64,000 bases of DNA from Argentina anserina (taxonomy: Eukaryota > Streptophyta > Magnoliopsida > Rosales > Rosaceae). Shown here piece by piece: positions 50,501 through 61,300 of the stretch. The stretch spans positions 22,258,001 through 22,322,000 of the forward strand of contig NC_065873.1 of NCBI RefSeq assembly GCF_933775445.1. The letters run 5' to 3'. The notes beneath the pieces are model-generated. The model saw nothing but the letters and a program-made list of their open reading frames with translations. It was not told where the DNA came from and made no database searches. A program made the translations under genes and the position numbers. Every line of letters begins with the position of its first letter. Position 1 is the first letter of the stretch.

Positions 50501-51180
50501 TATTTGATCCCAACTTGGGAGGAGCTTATAAAGGTACCTCATTGGGTATAAGTTTTTTTACATTTTTCTAGCAATGAAAGTAATTGGGTGATCGTTCGTA
50601 ATGGAAATAGTAAATTATTATCCAAAGATTCTGGAGAACAGATGTTCCTTTGGATACTATGTCTATTATAGTTAGTTCAATGAAGTTATATTGGTCTACA
50701 GCATTTGATGAAGGTAGAAGACTGGAGTGAAGCTCTAGCATATTGCAGATTGACTATTCCAGTGTATCAAAGTAAGTCTTGTATCTTCTTCTTCTTTCAA
50801 AATATATTATTAAATTCTCTTACAATTTGAAACTAAACATCATAATATGTTCTGTGACTAACATCAGAAACTTCACTCCCTTTCCCTGTAGGAGTATATC
50901 CTGGCTTTCATCCTTCTCTTGGATTGCAATATTATACCTGTGGAAAGCTCGAATGGTCAGCATAAAATCTTAGATATTGCAGAGTCTTCTGTTGAACCTT
51001 CAAATAAGTTGATTGCTTTTTTGTCACAGGTTACTTGGAGAAACCGATGATGCTGTGAAATCTCTGACCAAGGCAGTAGATATACTGCGGATTACTCATG
51101 GGACAAGTACCCCATTTATGAAGGACCTATTTAGGAGGTTGGAGGAGGCACGCGCTGAAGCTTTCATCAGTGGAGTATAG
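47519..51180 (+). CDS. ASHR1: ASHR1-type MYND-SET protein, tandem copy B, probably damaged in exons 9-11
   Basis: A putative lysine methyltransferase paralogous to copy A. Exons: 47519-47621, 47697-47845, 47935-48069, 48143-48197, 48283-48401, 48825-48913, 48996-49077, 49643-49747, 49821-49911, 50032-50160, 50427-50533, 50702-50771, 50892-50955 and 51030-51180. MYND is complete (CDGC, CSRC, YCSAAC, HRVEC), as are the SET motif NHSCLPN and post-SET CACPCC. Three problems: the exon 9 donor reads CTG|GAATGG where copy A has CTG|GTATGG, so reading on gives a stop at 49932-49934; a perfect 96-bp tandem duplication (50106-50297) repeats the exon 10 end and its donor; and an in-phase TAG lies in exon 11 (50462-50464). 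Exons 12-14, with the helical C-terminus, are open and end at TAG 51178. A truncated or exon-skipped product is possible. It may be better called a pseudogene. Confidence 0.72.
50106..50297 (+). repeat. 96-bp perfect tandem duplication at the exon 10/intron junction of ASHR1 copy B
   Basis: Units 50106-50201 and 50202-50297 are identical by eye and include the last 55 bp of exon 10, its GT donor and 41 bp of intron. Copy A has only one unit, so it arose after the gene duplication. 96 bp is a multiple of three, so use of the second donor would add 32 codons. Confidence 0.88.
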
Positions 51181-51427
51181 TAGTCTAGTCTGTCACTTGC
51201 ATTAACTTGCTAGCCTTTTAGGGTATTTTGTTGAACGTGCACTATGTCTTACTAATATTACCTCTACTGATGAAATGGATCAGTTTCTGTTGGTTCATCA
51301 ATGGAGTAGATTATGACAGACTAGTCACTCAGATTAACTAGCTTACCTTTTAGGATATATTTTGGAACGTTGCACTATGCATTACTAATATTACCACAAC
51401 TGATGAAATGTATCAGATTCTGTTTGT
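51165..51427 (+). repeat. 131-bp imperfect tandem duplication at the 3' end of ASHR1 copy B
   Basis: The second unit starts at 51296. Both contain CATCARTGGAGTA, a CTTTTAGGRTAT segment, CTAATATTACC and CTGATGAAATG. The first unit includes the stop codon, the second is purely downstream. Divergence is obvious, so it is older than the 96-bp duplication. Confidence 0.7.
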
Positions 51428-51696
51428 CTATGTCATTGTCAAAAGGGACGCATGGATGAGGAAAGGGTATATCATGTTACAAGAGTTTTATATCGTGTTT
51501 AGATTAATGGGGATAGTCTGAATTAGATTATTTTTGTTCAGTTTCCTAGTTGGACTGTTATATACTAATATAGTTCTTTTCCTCTCAGGTTTTGGTTAAC
51601 CTCTTTGGGTTGGATTCCTTCTCCTACGCTCTATGTTCTCCATATAAACCATGAGTATTAAGGTCCTTCGCAAAAAGATTGTTCTTCAGAGCACAA

Positions 51697-52890
51697 ATGT
51701 GGCCAGAAAAAGGCAAACGTTCAACAAGAATACGTAGAAGATCAACAGTTTCATGTTACTTTCAACATGACTGTTACTTTCAGCCGGAAATAATATTTGA
51801 GATCCTTACACGCCTCCCGCCGGAGTCTTTGGTGAAGTTCATGTGTGTTTGTAAAGATTGGAATTCTATTATTCGGAGCCAAAAATTCATCAGGGCCCAG
51901 CACGATCGCTCCATGAAGGCGAACAGTCGAACTATTCTAGTCTTAAACTCGAACGCCCCCACTCGAAGTGAAGCTTCATTGGTTTATTTTGATACATTAA
52001 TTCCACATACAGTGAGAGTAAAGCAACCATTGAACAAACTTGCTGGAATGACTTCAGTGGCGGGATACAGTAACGGTCTGGTTTGCATTATGAGGGCCGG
52101 TGAGCACTTAGTAGTATGGAATCCCTCAATCCGAAGATTCAAGCAAATTCCCTTCGAGCAGCCGGCCGGGGCTGGGAAACGTTACTACGGGTTTGGCTAC
52201 GATTCCACCGATGATGACTATAAATTGGTGAGAGTGGTGGTGTTTGGATTCGATGGAGTGAGTTCGGAAGTGAAAATTTATAGTCTAAAATCAAACTCAT
52301 GGAAAAAGATCCAAGGCTTGCCTCGCATTGAGGATTTTGGAATGCTTTCACTACGTCTATCCTCTTGGAATGGTGTTCTACATTGGTTGATGTGTCACAA
52401 GTTAGACGAGCAGACGCATAGACTTGTGACTCTTGATCTCGCAACTGAGAGGTATGACGAGCTTCCAATCCCACATTACAACGATGGTCCGCAATTGACG
52501 TTGGGGGTCTTGGGAGAAGAATATCTATATGTTTCACTACATTACCGACCGGAAGCAGAGTCGATTTTAAATAGTCGAAATGACGTTTGGATTATGAAGG
52601 AATACGGAGTTGCAACATCTTGGACTAAGTTATATACTTTTGCGCTGGAGGATATGCCTCAGACACCCGAATATAAACGGTTAGCATTTAAGTCGTATAG
52701 ACATTGCAAACCATTGTTATTTTCGGAGACGGGTGAAAAGGTTCTTTTGCATGTAGACTCGGACACGCTTTACTGGTATGATTGTGAGACGAAGGAAACA
52801 AAACGAGTTCACATCAATGGCGAGCCGTCTTGCTATTCTACTGCTATTTGGAAGGGAAACTTTCTTCTCAGTGATGGTGATCCTGTGTAA
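51697..52890 (+). CDS. F-box protein with F-box-associated domain
   Basis: A single exon of 397 residues. The N-terminal F-box (about residues 29-70) has ILTRLPPESLVKFMCVCKDW and SQKFIRAQ; this part normally binds SKP1 in SCF ubiquitin ligases. The rest is an F-box-associated (FBA_1-type) beta-propeller-like domain with VVWNPSIRRFKQIP, YGFGYDSTDDDYKLVRV and SLKSNSWKKI. The start is the ATG at 51697; the codon at 51679 is TTG. It lies 516 bp after ASHR1 copy B on the same strand and converges with the second F-box gene. Substrate is unknown; Arabidopsis CPR1/CPR30-like proteins have the same architecture. Confidence 0.9.
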   Translation: MWPEKGKRSTRIRRRSTVSCYFQHDCYFQPEIIFEILTRLPPESLVKFMCVCKDWNSIIRSQKFIRAQHDRSMKANSRTILVLNSNAPTRSEASLVYFDTLIPHTVRVKQPLNKLAGMTSVAGYSNGLVCIMRAGEHLVVWNPSIRRFKQIPFEQPAGAGKRYYGFGYDSTDDDYKLVRVVVFGFDGVSSEVKIYSLKSNSWKKIQGLPRIEDFGMLSLRLSSWNGVLHWLMCHKLDEQTHRLVTLDLATERYDELPIPHYNDGPQLTLGVLGEEYLYVSLHYRPEAESILNSRNDVWIMKEYGVATSWTKLYTFALEDMPQTPEYKRLAFKSYRHCKPLLFSETGEKVLLHVDSDTLYWYDCETKETKRVHINGEPSCYSTAIWKGNFLLSDGDPV

Positions 52891-54123
52891 CTTGTTCTTG
52901 ATTTCTCACATGTTGACCTTTGTTAGTTTCCGAGTAGTATTATGAGGGTTTTCTTGAACTGTAAGTTTTTCTTTTTGGTTTATTTAGGAATGCAAACTGA
53001 AATGGGTAATGCTAGTTACGCTACTACGAAGAACAAAAAAAAAGATCAGAACAAGAGTCTTAACGGCCAAGACGCGCGCGTTCGAGAAAATAAAAGAGCA
53101 TATCTCATGGTTCGCATTTACAACATAACCTGAAGAGTAAAGTAACATCCCATATTAAAACAAGAATAGTACTACATCATATGAATTTTCCTCATCGTCA
53201 TAAAGCCACAAGCCCACTGAGGCCACAAAAGTCAAGCATATTACACCTGCAATGACTATCATCTTTACTTACTGCTCTGTTAAAACTCTTAGTGCAATCT
53301 TCAATTCAGCTGGCTAATTTCTCTGTTAAAACTCTGCACAACAAAGCAGATACAAACAATAAGAGTGTGTAAGTTGAGCAATTCACCAACTCTAAAATTA
53401 GAGCGTTTGGATTAAATTTAATTGAAGAGATGATATAAATATAGAACAAGAGGATTTCAACTAATGTCCATCTATAAATAAGAGAGAAATCAATTACCCT
53501 GAATTTCTTGCTCTAGCTTTCACTGTGTACAGATCATGAAACTCAGTAATTCATGGACAATTACTATATAGATTTAAGGAATCACCCCCCTCACTCAATA
53601 CATATAACAATGCAATATTCTAAACAGTAATCTCCAGCGTCAAAAAGGTTCGTGCCATTATACATTATAAATGCAAAAGATGTCAACTTATTTGATTTCT
53701 GCAAGTAAAGTACATATCCGTATCTACTTGATCAACTCTACATTGCTGTCTAGAAAGAAATAGTGTTTCAAAAATGATAAAACTGGAGAAAATGAAGATA
53801 AACTGCTTAAGTAAGCATACTAATGAACTATAATGCATTTGGGGTGCAAACAACAGCAGAAGTTCTCAACCAAGAACACTGAGACATGATGTTCACATAT
53901 AGAAAAAAGACATTCAATGCAACCATATCACACATCCTACAATCAAATACGTATTGTTTAAAGGCATCATAAGTTCACATTCTTGTAAATGCACCATCAA
54001 GATCATTGTTGCCAGGACACTTAACTTTGCAGCCATCAATACCCTAATATGCTTGAGTTTTGACTCTACACTCCATCATTTGAATACATCATAAGAATAA
54101 AAAACTTACCTGCTTAATTCAGA
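52891..54123. other. Spacer between convergent F-box genes
   Basis: AT-rich DNA with no gene seen; probably contains both 3' UTRs. A short plus-strand frame at 52942-53133 has no known domain and is not called. Confidence 0.5.
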
Positions 54124-55416
54124 TCACTTTGTCCGGACCCTCTTACCTCCACTCATCCCACCTTGTCTAGATGATTCCCCTTCACTGATATCACGTTGTT
54201 CAGACCCTTCAATGATCTCAAATTGTATGTCCCCTTCCGAGCCATCCTCTTCTTTGATCACTGATTCACCATCAAGCAGACCAAGATTGGCCACACATAT
54301 AGCTGCTGTAAAGTCGCTGGGCATACCAGGAATTCTAACTCTTTTTGCAGTGTCTTTCTCTGAATCATACCAGAAAAGCCTTACATTTCTCGAACCAGAG
54401 CCATCATACAAAAGAATTTTTCGCCCAGTACTTGATGAGGCCAGAGGTAAGCGCCAGTCAAAAGTCCAATTCACAACTGTGCTCTTGATAGTATATAAAC
54501 GAGTCCAAGACTCAGCCTTTCCATATATGTTCATTGCCCAGATATCATAGTTGGCTTTGTCATGAAAATCAATGATACATAGTTTTCCATTCAACTCCGA
54601 CAAGCCTGCCGAACTCGTGTGCAACTGGGCCTCAACCTCATCTGGAGCTCTAAACTCCATGACCTTTTCATTTGTAAAATTAAGAGTCAGAATTCCTGAA
54701 GTACTGTTAGACCGGTGAAGTTTACCAAACCAATGTAATGCACCATCAAGAGGAATGACATAACTAGTGTCCCATGTGCAAGATGAGCTTTCTCTGAATT
54801 CTATCTTCTTCCAAGAGCTAGACCGCAAACTGTAAACCACAATCTCGGAATCCAAAACTTTCGTGCCTTCTCTTTCAAGCTCCATAAACCTAACAACTTT
54901 ATAGTCACCTCCAGAGTACCCAAATCCATACGTGGCCTCCCCGATCCCTACTGCACCTTTTGTAGTCTCATCGGGTACACGCGGGATCATCTTGAATTTC
55001 TGAATGCAGGGATTCCAAATGGCCACATCATCGCCCCATATGATGTGTAGGCAAATTAACCCATTCCAACAACCCACTATATATGTTACAAGCCCCATGT
55101 TTCTAGGTACTTTTAATGGCTGCTTGATTAGTTGGGCACTGCTGAATGCATCTCTATCATAAAATGCTGATGAAAAGAAGTCGCTATCTGAGTCTGACTC
55201 ACCCATCACAAGAGTGCGGTAACTGTTGGTTTCCCGGGACCAATTCAGATGAACCTGGTAAAACTCAGGTGTGCCAATCAAGGCCTTAAATGACTTTCTA
55301 CAAGCTCGGCACCTAAGCAATTCTTTGGGAGGGAGCCTTTTGATGATATCCATCATTACATCACATGGCAATGGCAAGCCTGTAATCGAATCAACCCGAA
55401 CCTCTTCTTGTTCCAT
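54124..55416 (-). CDS. F-box protein with F-box-associated domain (430 residues)
   Basis: A single exon from the ATG at 55416 to TGA at 54124. The F-box (about residues 13-57) reads LPCDVMMDIIKRLPPKELLRC and continues to FKALIGTPEFYQVHL. The FBA-type region has VAIWNPCIQKFKMIP, YGFGYSGGDYKVVRF and SLRSSSWKKI. The C-terminus is acidic and Ser/Gly-rich, ending GGMSGGKRVRTK. It is a presumed substrate receptor of an SCF ligase. It resembles the gene at 51697 in architecture but is clearly divergent, so a recent tandem duplication is unlikely. Confidence 0.9.
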   Translation of the reverse strand: MEQEEVRVDSITGLPLPCDVMMDIIKRLPPKELLRCRACRKSFKALIGTPEFYQVHLNWSRETNSYRTLVMGESDSDSDFFSSAFYDRDAFSSAQLIKQPLKVPRNMGLVTYIVGCWNGLICLHIIWGDDVAIWNPCIQKFKMIPRVPDETTKGAVGIGEATYGFGYSGGDYKVVRFMELEREGTKVLDSEIVVYSLRSSSWKKIEFRESSSCTWDTSYVIPLDGALHWFGKLHRSNSTSGILTLNFTNEKVMEFRAPDEVEAQLHTSSAGLSELNGKLCIIDFHDKANYDIWAMNIYGKAESWTRLYTIKSTVVNWTFDWRLPLASSSTGRKILLYDGSGSRNVRLFWYDSEKDTAKRVRIPGMPSDFTAAICVANLGLLDGESVIKEEDGSEGDIQFEIIEGSEQRDISEGESSRQGGMSGGKRVRTK

Positions 55417-57635
55417 TTCCGACTATATACCAATTCAAGATTCAGACACCAAACAAAAACCCTAAATCTAAAACCCTTAAAACCACCTTAACAACTAGAG
55501 CAAATGAATTCAATTGAAGATAAAAGCTAAGATACGTACTCTGGCGTTGAGCTTACTACGACATCGTTTTGGAGGTCGAGCATTACCTCAGATGCACAGC
55601 TTCCAACCGCGAATGGTTGAAGGAATCATTTCTGACTATCGATTCAAATTCCAGACCCTAAACGAAAGCTTCTTCTCCAAAACCCTAAACCGCCATAGCA
55701 CCGGAGAAACGAACCCAATAGCAGAAAACCCAAATCAACTCTCTCTTCTTGCATCGCACTCGAAATGCGGCACCATTTTTGGTTGAGGAGAGGTTGGCTT
55801 ATATTGACGCATTTCTTACTTGGTTTAGTGTGCTCAAATTTAGTTACTTAGAGAGTAAAAAAGCTGTTTTTTTTTAATGAGTAGAACGGCGGCTCACTGT
55901 TGAATGCAAGAGGGATATAAAACTTAAGCCCCATATTATCAAAACATCCAAAAATAATATCATAATACACTGCAACATATGCATTCTAACGGATAATTTA
56001 GGAAACAGTGCATTATTGACAACTTCATTTGTTTTACAATTTTAGCGACATATCGGAAAGAAAATGTTCAAGTTAAGCCATAAAATTCTATGTCTATCAG
56101 CTTTCCCACTATGCTGTTATTGGAAATTTCCAATGCCATTAAATTTCATCATGCTACTAAGAGACTGCGACAAAAGTAAGGAACTCACTGCCTCATTGGA
56201 GCACACATGGTGCAACTACCGGGATATAGCCCACTTCTTATTAACAAAAAAAGCCAATTAACATCTACAAACATAAAAGTAAACTAAAATAGTAAATATA
56301 AAATCCCTAAATGAGCTATTTTCCTTACCCTAGGCCCAAGCCCTAAACGTCCAGTCTCACACTGAGGCAACTAGGCATGTTCGACGATGGCGAGAGAGCT
56401 CGCCACTGGACAAGGGAGGGCACTAGATCTGGGTTTTTCCGGCGAAGGTTTTTCGCTGAAGGAATAGTTTTTTTTTTCACTCTTTAGTTATTTTGCCGCT
56501 TTAACGTTAAAAAAAATTAAGTAAAAATTCCAATTTCCATTTTCATCCGGGTAGGCAAAAGTCATGTAGAGTGATTTAGCCGCATGGGGATCCGTGAGGA
56601 GGAGCCGGGATATTCATTTTCCGATTCAAGAACAAAGTGGAGAGAGATCGAGTTCTTGTTTCTAGACCTTGAAATTTTGTCAATTCAATGCTTATGAAAG
56701 TCGTGGTCCATTGGAGGCAATGTCTCTAGTCTCTACATTTCTTGCAAGTTTGTGTATCGGTTTTGGGATTAAGTTTTACGAGATGAATGGCAACTCTTGG
56801 AGTTGAATTTTTAACGGGAGTGTGAATCATAATTGTATTACGATAGTTTGTTAGATTATATTGGATATTGTTGTGACCTGCGAAAGACTGGCAGGGACAT
56901 GCGAAGGCGAAATCTGTTCACTGAGACCTGCGATCAGCAAGCAAGTCTGCAAAGTTTGGTTATCGTTTCTTCCCTTTGGTGTCGTTTTGAGCTCAACTGC
57001 TGCATTAAATGATGGAATGTATCTACAGATTTTCTCTCCACAATTTCAGTTTGTTTGTTTCACAAACTGTCTTCGTCCCATGATTTCTAGTTTAAAAGTT
57101 TCTTAGTCCTAGTGTTAAGACTTTTAGTTCAGTAGGTTTTACGTAGTTGGTGGCTTTACTTTTTCTTTGGCTATTTAGTCTCTCTTGTATTTGTAAATGA
57201 ATGTTCTATTCATACCTCCTAAAATAGTATTTAGACCTCCATCTTTTTCCTATATAATTTTGATTTAATCAATACATATGAAATTACTAAAAACAATATA
57301 ACAATAAAAATACAAGAAGGGAAATAATTCTTAATTTATCTATTCTACAATACAAATGTAGATGATTATCTTTTATATTTATTGCTAGAAAATCCCGAAA
57401 ATGGGATATCAAATGTCATTAAATGATTTAATTAATTAATTTTTTTTTACAAATATCATTAGTCAAAAATTTAAAGTAGATGATTAACATCCAATTGAAT
57501 GTAGACAATTTAGTGTATAAAGTATATAACTATCTAAAATTTATCATAAACTTCGATTTGAGCTAACGAATAAAACTTGTTCATTAGAGATTAGAATATT
57601 TCATATACGTTAGTTAATGTTACTTCTTGGTGAGT

Positions 57636-57678
<43 letters not shown>

Positions 57679-58346
57679 AAATAATTTACTAATTTTATTA
57701 TGAATTTAGAAAACGAGTGGAAGAGTGAATTTATTCGACAAGATAATTTATGTGATTATTATGTTTTTTTTCGAGTTGTATATAATAAATGGATTTAAAA
57801 AAGAGTATGAAATAAATTAATAAATAATAGTCTGATTTGATATATCAAATTAGATAATTGTCATTTTAAAAAAACTATGAAGGTCTAAATAACATTTTAG
57901 GTATCTGTCAAAACAAAATGGAGATTCATTGAGTAAAAATGTTTAAATACCGTTTTAGACGTACGAACAGAAACTCCAAATCAACTCAACTCAAAAACAT
58001 TGGAAATTTCTCTACAATCATCTTCTTCTCATATTTCAACATATTAGTACTGCAACATTCGTTACACGTCATTTTTTCTTACAATCTTCCATAGATTGTG
58101 CTGCATATGGTTTGGTATATATATGATTCACCAAGACAAAACACATGTCACAACAATCTCTGCTTTCTATTCTAAACAGCCAGAACAATATAACACAGCG
58201 GGATTACATATCAATACAAAATATGGAAAGAAAATGATATGTAAGCAACCAGGCATGAAATCCCTAACCCCAGAGCAGCTAAGTGAGCTAAAACATCTTG
58301 GCCACCAAACATAAGGGTGACAATGATCATAGGCTTAGCTCATCAC
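55417..58346. other. Intergenic DNA between F-box gene 2 and MPS1
   Basis: The first 350 bp are the leader and promoter of the minus-strand F-box gene. The rest is AT-rich with no convincing gene. There is an (AT)n run at about 57640-57674. Sequence near 58346 is the 3' flank of MPS1. Confidence 0.5.
57640..57674. repeat. (AT)n microsatellite
   Basis: A plain AT-dinucleotide run of about 35 bp in intergenic DNA. Confidence 0.85.
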
Positions 58347-61300
58347 CTATGTATCTCTTTGAAAGTGTTCCTGGAGCTGGAGGCAAACTTTTGACACTTG
58401 CGAGAGCAATGTACATTGTTGGTCAGGCGATGGTAATAACTGAGACGTTGTGGATGGCAAAGGGTTCTCAAGCAGTTGCTTAAGCTGACAATAAAGGCTC
58501 GAGGCTTCAGAACCACTGGTACAATTTTGGCCAATAAGTCTAAGCAATTTACAGCTGGGCTCATGAGAAGATGGCTGGGTTGGAACTGGGGGAACAAGAA
58601 AAGGGTGCTGAAGTAGTTCAGGGATCCTCCATCTGTCATTGCGGTCCCAGGCAAGGCATTTCCTCATAAGGTCCAGAAGCCAAGGGTTAGAAACTGTTTC
58701 ATATGCAATTTGATGGTTAGGATCTGTTATAACTTTGAACTTAGCCCAGAAGGTCTTGTAGTCTGCAAACGGGGTCCTGCCATATACCATCTGATAAAGG
58801 ATGCAACCAAGGGACCAAATGTCTGATGGCCGACCACACTTGATAGTGTTTCCATCTGCATCAGTCTCATTGCACATGAATGCCTCTGGAGACATGTAAC
58901 TTAGTGTACCCACCTGCAGAGTTGAATACAGAAAAGCTAAGCAAAAGCACATACTAGCTACCCATGACAGCATGACCTCCAACAACCATGATTAGTCAGA
59001 AAACAAAATCCTCAAACAGAATATTGAGAAACCATCTAGATAGAGAATACATATTTGCTCATTCCCTCAAAAGAGGAACAAGCTCAATACTTTTGTCTTC
59101 ACTGTATTTCAGGATAACAACAGACAGGACATCTAATGTATACTATTTATGTAGAACAAGAGCCTAACCTGAGAATCTCGTTGGATGTTGGTTGTATCAC
59201 TCATTATAGCTTTAGCGATCCCAAAATCAATTAGCTTAAGGGAGCCTCTGACAAGAAGGAAGTTGGCGGGCTTCAAGTCGGAGTGCACAATACGCTCTTC
59301 ATGTATGGTGCTGACTGCCAAAAGAATTTGCTACAATATTCAGAAAACAAATGGTTCAGTTATCGGGATTAAAGATTAACAATGCACAAAATTAGGCCCT
59401 AGACATTTCGCAAACCTTACCAACATAATGCTAGAACATCTACATGTACAAGTTTTCTTCAATAACAGTAACCAACTTTATGAAGTGCACAGTTCAGATA
59501 ACTTCAAAGCAGGTGAATCAAAGAGGTCTTCAACTAGTCCTCAACAAAGTGATCCTCATTAAGGCTCAGTCCATTATTCATTTATTACATTCTTACTTTA
59601 ATATTTAGGTATGCTGCCAGTACCACAATCATGACGCTAATCAACTGATGTCAACTTGCGACCGCATCTTCGGATAAACATATAAGAGTATGGGCATATA
59701 TGCTAGCTCTGTGAAACAAACCTATCATGCAGAGGCAATATAACATATTCTAAATATAAAACTGTGAAGCAGTTCTCTAAAAGATCCAATATTATCAGAT
59801 AATATAAGCACATTCAAATGTCGATTATCCCAGCCCCATATGTTCAACTCCCAGAATGAAAGTGAAATTCAAACCACACTTTTGGCCCCTTTCAAAACAA
59901 AATCATTAAATAAACAGAAAAAGTATCTAATCCTCAAACATTTGGAACAAAAGAAACAAAGAAAAATAGGTGAGAGCGTTTTAGAAAATCAATCTTTTGG
60001 ATATAAAAAAAAAACACAAAGTCATGCATAGAATTATAAATGAACCACAATAAGTTGTAGCTCAATAACCTGCCAATAGAATCGTAGCCAGTTCTCATCT
60101 ATAGTCTGATTTGATCCATCCATCTCCTTCCACTTCTGGGAGAGCATGTGAGCCAAATCAATTTCTCCATATTCAAGTACCATGTATATGTACCCATCAT
60201 CCTTGACTCTGCCATCTTTATTATTTATGGAGCCACTCAATACTGCATGCAGTAAAGCCTTATCTGTCACCTAACCATGACATCAGGTATTAAAATATAT
60301 CCTCAAAAGTAGATAACAAAATGAGATTTTAGTCATTTTACCAATTATAAACCCAGAACATATGGAAATTATATCAGAACAAGTCGAAGCATGATACTGA
60401 TAGTGATGATACTAATTACAGGAAAAGGAGTACGACGGCATTCCTGCAAACCATAATATGATACTGAAGCTTACAGTGAAGATCATTAGGATTTCCAACT
60501 GTATTTATGTAAGAAATTCTTGGGTTCTAATGTCAATCAGGTTGATCAACATCCTAAAACAGCCATCAGTATCACAGGTACCGTATAGAAGTTGTTCCAA
60601 GAGGAAGGTAAGCCACAAATTCACAGGATAGAATATAGAAACCAGATTGCTATTGTTTTTTATGTAACATCATTTTTCCAGCATTTTTGTTCTTTTCTTT
60701 GAAAAAGTAAATCAGCCACCTAAGCGCTAAAACAACCCCAGTGCAACTTAAACTTCTTTCAACCATCTTTGGCTGTTCATTTGCTCAAGTTCTTGTCACC
60801 ATCAGGCCACCGGATGCTTTAAGCACTAGTCCCTCTTTAGAGTAACCTGATTGGCCAAGTTAACCACCTGATTTGCAGTGAGGTAATCTTCTAGGAGTTA
60901 AAAAAAAAAAAAAGATGTAACTGAATAATGGGAATAAATCCCATTATTTGAAGAAAAAATGCTTTGGCCATCAAAACTCCAGGTTGAATCTCAAAAAGCA
61001 ATTTCAGCTCATTCACTAGCATCTTAGGTCCCCATCACCTTGAAAGATATCAAAATTTGATTTGAACAGGTACACAAATACAATAACTAAACGCTGTACA
61101 TGTACAATAATCTGAGAGTTATTAAAACAACAATGCCAGGTAGGATGTTAAGTACCTCATAGTCTATAAGCTGTATGATGTGGCTTTTTCCTTTCAGCTT
61201 ATTCAGATATTCAATTTCCTGACAAAAACCAAATGCGGTGGCATAGTCACGCCCTTTCAACTTGATTTTCTTAAGTGCATAGATTGTACAGTCTGATGAT

